Part shown: positions 60,155-64,000 of the stretch, in pieces
Layout of the letters: every line of letters starts with the position of its first letter
How positions within the stretch are numbered: position 1 is the first letter of the stretch
Made by a program: the position numbers and the translations under genes
DNA from: Magnetospirillum sp. ME-1
GTDB taxonomy: Bacteria > Pseudomonadota > Alphaproteobacteria > Rhodospirillales > Magnetospirillaceae
Direction: 5' to 3'
DNA: 64,000 bases
Assembly: GCF_002105535.1 (NCBI RefSeq)
Contig: NZ_CP015848.1
Coordinates: forward strand, 3,080,926-3,144,925
The notes under the pieces: generated by a model
The model's database searches: none
Told to the model about the DNA's origin: nothing
Seen by the model: the letters and a program-made list of their open reading frames with translations, nothing else

Positions 60155-60952
60155 GTGACGTTCCTGGAAGTCCTGGTCGTGGCCCTGATTCAGGGGCTGG
60201 GAGAGGTATTGCCTCTCGGCGCTGCCGGTTATCTGGCGGCGCTGCCCCACCTTGCCGGAACGCCGGAAGGGCGGGCGGCCCTGTCGGTGGCGGCCCATGC
60301 CGGCACCCTTCTGGCGCTGATGGCCTATTTCTGGCGGGACGTTTGGGCTATGAGCGTCGGGCTGTGGCGTCTGGCCAAGGGCAAGCCCGATTACGGCTCC
60401 TATCTGCTGCTGCATGTCCTGGTCGGCACCGTGCCCGCCGCCATCGCCGGCTGGCTGCTGCTGGACCGCTCGCACGGGCTGGTGGGGCCGGTCGGCGCCG
60501 CGTCGGTCCTGGTGGCCGGCGGCGTGCTGCTGTGGGTCTGCGACAAGCTGGGTGTCACCGTGCGCCGGGTCGAGCACATGAGCTGGTTCAGCGCCGCCGG
60601 CCTGGGCGCCCTGCAGATTCTGGCCCTGGTGCCCGGCGTGTCGCGCACCGGCATCACCATCACCGCCGCCCGCCTGTTGGGCTGGGAGCGGCAGTCGGCC
60701 GTCCGCTTTTCCATGCTGCTGGCCATGCCCCTGATCCTGGGGCACGGGGTCAAGACCTTCTGGGGTCTGGCCCATCAGACCCGGCTGGTGTTTTCCGGCG
60801 ACCTGCTCATGGCGTCGGCCACGGCCGGACTGGCCTCGTTCATCGGCCTTGCCGCCATGATGGCCTGGGTCGGGCGCAACACCTTCGCGCCGCTGGCCGT
60901 CATCCGCATCGGCTTCGGCCTGGCCTTCCTGGGGCTGGCCTACTGGGGCTGA
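60155..60952 (+). CDS. BacA/UppP-family membrane protein with altered active site
   Basis: 265 residues, multispanning, of the undecaprenyl-diphosphatase family. GTG 60155 is chosen (GGGGGG 8 nt upstream); the frame is open from 60041. The second family motif PGVSRTG (about 160-166) is intact. The first motif, normally GLTEFLPxSSTGH, reads GLGEVLPLGAAGY: Glu17 is kept but both serines are replaced and the His is Tyr26, and the preceding Glu of E. coli UppP is Gln13. The phosphatase reaction may be lost or changed. Its stop abuts that of gshA in a shared TGATCA. Confidence 0.8.
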   Translation: MTFLEVLVVALIQGLGEVLPLGAAGYLAALPHLAGTPEGRAALSVAAHAGTLLALMAYFWRDVWAMSVGLWRLAKGKPDYGSYLLLHVLVGTVPAAIAGWLLLDRSHGLVGPVGAASVLVAGGVLLWVCDKLGVTVRRVEHMSWFSAAGLGALQILALVPGVSRTGITITAARLLGWERQSAVRFSMLLAMPLILGHGVKTFWGLAHQTRLVFSGDLLMASATAGLASFIGLAAMMAWVGRNTFAPLAVIRIGFGLAFLGLAYWG

Positions 60953-62320
60953 TCAGTAGGCGTATTCGCGGAAGATGGGATCGACCGAGCCCTGCCAGCG
61001 GGTGGAATAGGCTTCGAGCATCTCCTCGGCGGCGGTCCGTCCGCTTCTGGCCACCGCCTCGATGGGATCGAGATAGATGCTCTCGTCGCGCCCGGAATCG
61101 TTCAGGCGGTTGCGGGCCTTCAGGCCCTTCGAGGCCAGGGCCAGCACGTCCAGCGCCACCTCGCGCACACTCCGCCCGCCGATGGTGGCGGCCAGCCCCT
61201 GGGAGGGGACGGTGGCGCGCAAGGTCTCGCGCTCCCCGGCACTCCAGCCCTTGACCAGTTCCCAGGCGCCATCCAGGGCGGCCTCGTCGTAGAGCAGGCC
61301 GGTCCACAAGGCGGGCAGGGCGCACAGCCGCCGCCACGGCCCGGCATCGGCGCCGCGCATCTCCAGGAACTTCTTCAGGCGCACGTCGGGAAAAGCGGTG
61401 GTCAGGTGGTCGGCCCAGTCGCCCATGGTGGGCAGTTCGCCGGGGAAGGCGGGCAGCTTGCCCGCCATGAAGTCGCGGAAGCTTTGGCCCGCCGCGTCGA
61501 TGTACTTGCCGTCGCGGTAGACGAAGTACATGGGCACGTCCAGCATCCAGTCCACATAGCGCTCGAAGCCCATGCCGTCCTCGAAGGCGAAGGCCAGGCC
61601 GCCGGTACGATTGCGGTCGGTGTCGGTCCACACGTCACCCCTGGCCGAGACGAAGCCCGAAGGCTTGCCGTCCATGAAGGGCGAGGCGGCGAACAGGGCG
61701 GTGGCGATGGGCTGCAGCGCCAGCGAGACGCGCAGCTTCTTCACCATGTCGGCTTCCGAGGCGAAGTCCAGGTTCACCTGCACGGTGCAGGTGCGCAGCA
61801 TCATGTCCAGGCCCTTGGTCCCCACCTCGGGCATGTAGCGGCGCATGATCACGTAGCGGCCCTTGGGCATCCAGGGAATGTCGTCCCGGCCCCACTTGGG
61901 CTGGAAGCCGACCCCCAGGAAGCCGATGCCGAGGCGGTTGGCCACGTGCTTGACCTGGGCCAGATGATGGGTGACCTCGGCGGCGGTCTGGTGGATGTTC
62001 TCCAAAAGGCCGCCCGACAGTTCCAGCTGCCCGCCCGGCTCCAGGCTGATGGCGGCGCCGCAATGGTCGAACAGGGCGATGACGTTGGGGCCTTCGAACA
62101 CCGGCTCCCAGCCCAATGCCGCAAGGCCGTCCAGCATGGCCTTGACGCCGTTGTCGCCCTCATAGGGCAGCGGCTTCAGGTCGGCGTTGGAAAAGCCGAA
62201 CTTCTCGTGCTCGGTCCCGATGCGCCAGGACGTCTTGGGCTTGCACCCGGATTCCAGGTATTCGACCAGCTGGTGCTTGCCGGCGATGGGCTCGCCGCTG
62301 GGCTTGGCGGGTGCGGACAT
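60953..62320 (-). CDS. gshA: Glutamate-cysteine ligase (plant/alphaproteobacterial type)
   Basis: 455 residues. First enzyme of glutathione synthesis, joining glutamate and cysteine with ATP. The sequence matches the class found in plants and alphaproteobacteria: [43 protein letters not shown] and [10 protein letters not shown]. Start ATG 62320 ([20 protein letters not shown]); the bases upstream on this strand are CTCCTCCC, so there is no normal ribosome site and initiation may be weak or leaderless. Convergent with the BacA-like gene with no gap. Confidence 0.94.
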   Translation of the reverse strand: MSAPAKPSGEPIAGKHQLVEYLESGCKPKTSWRIGTEHEKFGFSNADLKPLPYEGDNGVKAMLDGLAALGWEPVFEGPNVIALFDHCGAAISLEPGGQLELSGGLLENIHQTAAEVTHHLAQVKHVANRLGIGFLGVGFQPKWGRDDIPWMPKGRYVIMRRYMPEVGTKGLDMMLRTCTVQVNLDFASEADMVKKLRVSLALQPIATALFAASPFMDGKPSGFVSARGDVWTDTDRNRTGGLAFAFEDGMGFERYVDWMLDVPMYFVYRDGKYIDAAGQSFRDFMAGKLPAFPGELPTMGDWADHLTTAFPDVRLKKFLEMRGADAGPWRRLCALPALWTGLLYDEAALDGAWELVKGWSAGERETLRATVPSQGLAATIGGRSVREVALDVLALASKGLKARNRLNDSGRDESIYLDPIEAVARSGRTAAEEMLEAYSTRWQGSVDPIFREYAY

Positions 62321-62483
62321 GGGAGGAGTTATCCTACTGAGCAACTCGGAGCCACAGCAAACGACAGGGCGCATGAGGGCGTCAAGCGCCGAATCCTCGT
62401 GCCTGCATTCAATAAGATGTTGCGGAAGAGGGCCCGGTACGTTTACGTCACTGCATTATGCTGCAAGTTTGTTCCGGTGCCCC

Positions 62484-63026
62484 ATGATGAAGATCATCCG
62501 CGCGAAGCTGCATGGCATTCGCGTCACCAATGCCGACCTCAACTATCACGGCTCGATCACCCTCGATCCCGAGCAGTGCGAGATGGCCGGCATCTATCCC
62601 ATGGAATTCGTCGACATCTGGAACAAGAACTCGGCGGCGCGAATCTCCACCTACGTCATCTTCGGCGAGCCCGGTTCGCGCTGCTGCGTGCTGAACGGTG
62701 CCGCCGCGCGGACCTGCCAGAAGGGCGACGAGCTGATCATCGCGGCGTCCGCCGACATCCCGGGGCCGGAAAAGCTCTACGAGATCAAGCCGCGCATCCT
62801 GACCTTCCTGCCCGACAACCACGTGGATCAGGTGCTGTACTACGACGTCTTCCAAAGCGAGAAGCGCCCCTACGACTTCCGCATCGTCGACGCCGACAAG
62901 CACACCATCGAGAGCTGCCATACCTGGCCCAACGTGGACGTCTTCAAGGTCCGCGCCGATCTGGCCGCCAAGGGTTGGTCCGAGGCGGAGATCGATTCCT
63001 TCATCAAGTCCCACTTCTCGCTTTGA
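62484..63026 (+). CDS. panD: Aspartate 1-decarboxylase
   Basis: 180 residues. PanD makes beta-alanine for pantothenate and coenzyme A. The proenzyme self-cleaves at Gly-Ser to form the pyruvoyl cofactor; here the site is [11 protein letters not shown] with Gly23-Ser24 or so. The N-terminus [15 protein letters not shown] is typical. The protein is longer than the 126-residue E. coli form: the pyruvoyl domain is followed by a C-terminal extension (about 125-180: [20 protein letters not shown]). Starts at 62484 or 62487 differ by one Met. 4 bp before queC. Confidence 0.88.
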   Translation: MMKIIRAKLHGIRVTNADLNYHGSITLDPEQCEMAGIYPMEFVDIWNKNSAARISTYVIFGEPGSRCCVLNGAAARTCQKGDELIIAASADIPGPEKLYEIKPRILTFLPDNHVDQVLYYDVFQSEKRPYDFRIVDADKHTIESCHTWPNVDVFKVRADLAAKGWSEAEIDSFIKSHFSL

Positions 63027-63030
63027 GATC

Positions 63031-63714
63031 ATGAAGCCGGCGATCGTCCTGCTGTCCGGTGGCCTCGATTCCGCCACGGTGCTGGCCATCGCCAAGGCCG
63101 AGGGCTTTGCGCCCGCCGCGCTGACCTTCCGCTACGGCCAGCGCCACGCGGTCGAGATCCGCGCCGCCCAGCGGGTGGCCGCCGCCCTGGGAGTGAATGA
63201 CCACCGCATCGCCGACATCGATCTGCGGGTGTTCGGCGGTTCGGCCCTGACGTCGGACATCGCGGTACCCAAGGGCGAGCTGGACGAGGCGATTCCGGCG
63301 GGCATTCCGGTCACCTACGTGCCGGCGCGCAACACCATCATGCTGTCCTTCGCCCTGGCCTTCGCCGAGGTGATCGGCGCCGCCGACATCTTCGTCGGCG
63401 TCAATGCCGTGGATTATTCCGGCTATCCCGATTGCCGCCCCGACTACATCAAGGCGTTCGAAGCCATGGCCAACCTCGCCACCAAGGCGGCGGTGGAAGG
63501 CACGCCCCTGCGGCTGCACACCCCGCTGATCGACCTGACCAAGGGCCAGATCATCCGGCGGGGGCTGGATCTCGGCGTGGATTATTCCATCACCTCCACC
63601 TGCTACGACCCGGACGGGCAGGGCCGCGCCTGCGGTCATTGCGATTCCTGCCGGCTGCGGCTCAAGGGCTTCGCCGAGGCCGGTCTGGCCGACCCGGCGG
63701 AGTACGCGCCATGA
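63031..63714 (+). CDS. queC: 7-cyano-7-deazaguanine synthase
   Basis: 227 residues. It converts 7-carboxy-7-deazaguanine to preQ0 with ATP and ammonia in queuosine biosynthesis. The PP-loop [10 protein letters not shown] opens the protein, YVPARNTI and [15 protein letters not shown] follow, and the zinc cysteines are in [20 protein letters not shown]. Full length. The stop overlaps the next start (ATGA). Confidence 0.97.
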   Translation: MKPAIVLLSGGLDSATVLAIAKAEGFAPAALTFRYGQRHAVEIRAAQRVAAALGVNDHRIADIDLRVFGGSALTSDIAVPKGELDEAIPAGIPVTYVPARNTIMLSFALAFAEVIGAADIFVGVNAVDYSGYPDCRPDYIKAFEAMANLATKAAVEGTPLRLHTPLIDLTKGQIIRRGLDLGVDYSITSTCYDPDGQGRACGHCDSCRLRLKGFAEAGLADPAEYAP

Positions 63715-64000
63715 GGTGGGCGGCGCCCGCCGTCCTCGCCCTGGCCGTCGGGCTGGCGGCGGGGCCGGGCGTCGCCGCCGATCTTCATGTCATCTCGCAG
63801 ATTCAGGGCGATCACCTCAGCAACCGGGGCTTCGAGGTGGTGCGCGAGGCCTATCGCCGCATCGGGCTGGAGGCGGCGGCCGACCTCCGCCCCAACGAGC
63901 GCGCCATCATCTCGGCCGACAGCGGCGACACCGACGGCGACACCATGCGCATGGCGGGACTGGAGAGCCGCTACCCCAATCTGGTTCGGGTTGCCGAGCC
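63711..64000 (+). CDS. Periplasmic solute-binding-like protein, C-terminus beyond window
   Basis: 96 codons are visible. A signal peptide ([20 protein letters not shown], cleavage near VAA) is followed by a start typical of family 3 extracellular solute-binding proteins, with [20 protein letters not shown]. Such proteins bind amino acids or act as periplasmic sensors. It is coupled to queC by a 4-bp overlap. The rest cannot be seen. Confidence 0.75.
   Translation, partial: MRWAAPAVLALAVGLAAGPGVAADLHVISQIQGDHLSNRGFEVVREAYRRIGLEAAADLRPNERAIISADSGDTDGDTMRMAGLESRYPNLVRVAE

Overview
The window looks like chromosome of a Magnetospirillum-type alphaproteobacterium (Rhodospirillales). This is inferred from the high GC content with GC-rich third codon positions, the ethylmalonyl-CoA pathway genes, a ChpT-type phosphotransferase next to a CheA/W/Y/B/R cluster, and the general protein flavour. 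No magnetosome genes are present, so the genus is an inference.

Layout. 1-4828: ethylmalonyl-CoA pathway (mcd partial and ccr on minus, ecm divergent on plus). 5174-8976: arsC-like reductase, a MscS-type channel, a two-gene AT-richer insert of unknown function, recX and an orphan ABC-2 permease. 9095-12733: argD-argF-hslO coupled operon, then a lipoprotein. 12873-13175: rpmB. 13481-19090 (minus): chemotaxis operon cheA-cheW-cheY-cheB-cheR, with chpT at 19261-19875. 19939-26444 (minus): seven tightly packed genes, in order GAF/PP2C/anti-sigma-kinase fusion, STAS protein, MlaE, MlaF, MlaD, auxiliary lipoprotein and an RNA m5U methyltransferase. 26608-31168: small hypotheticals, alpha/beta hydrolase, two glycosyltransferases and a metallophosphoesterase. 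31233-33773: thrS and infC. 33889-33978: tRNA-Ser(CGA).

A genomic island of about 18.9 kb (33979-52920) is inserted at the 3' end of tRNA-Ser. A 14-bp direct repeat of the tRNA end marks both borders, and what looks like the tRNA's own terminator now lies just beyond the far border. The island carries a tyrosine integrase broken by a one-base deletion, an AlpA-like DNA-binding protein, a Toprim/P-loop primase-helicase with an origin-like repeat cluster at its 3' end, a DUF5681 protein, an XRE repressor with a clear operator facing an M48 lipoprotein protease, a TSUP transporter, and an 8.6-kb set of signalling genes. These encode REC-histidine kinase, REC-HD-GYP, secreted histidine phosphatase, a 1545-residue PAS hybrid kinase with two receivers and HPt, and REC-HATPase.

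53208-64000: tRNA-Gly(CCC), a hemerythrin-like protein, gltB and gltD, a BacA/UppP-family protein missing key active-site residues, gshA, panD, queC and the start of a periplasmic binding protein. Three copies of a fold-back intergenic repeat (TGTCATCC...GGATGACA) lie at about 4.9, 13.3 and 58.4 kb.

The two most interesting candidates for new biology are the STAS/phosphatase-kinase module coupled to the Mla-type lipid transporter and the island-borne phosphorelay hub. Both are inferences from domain content and gene order. No database search was possible.
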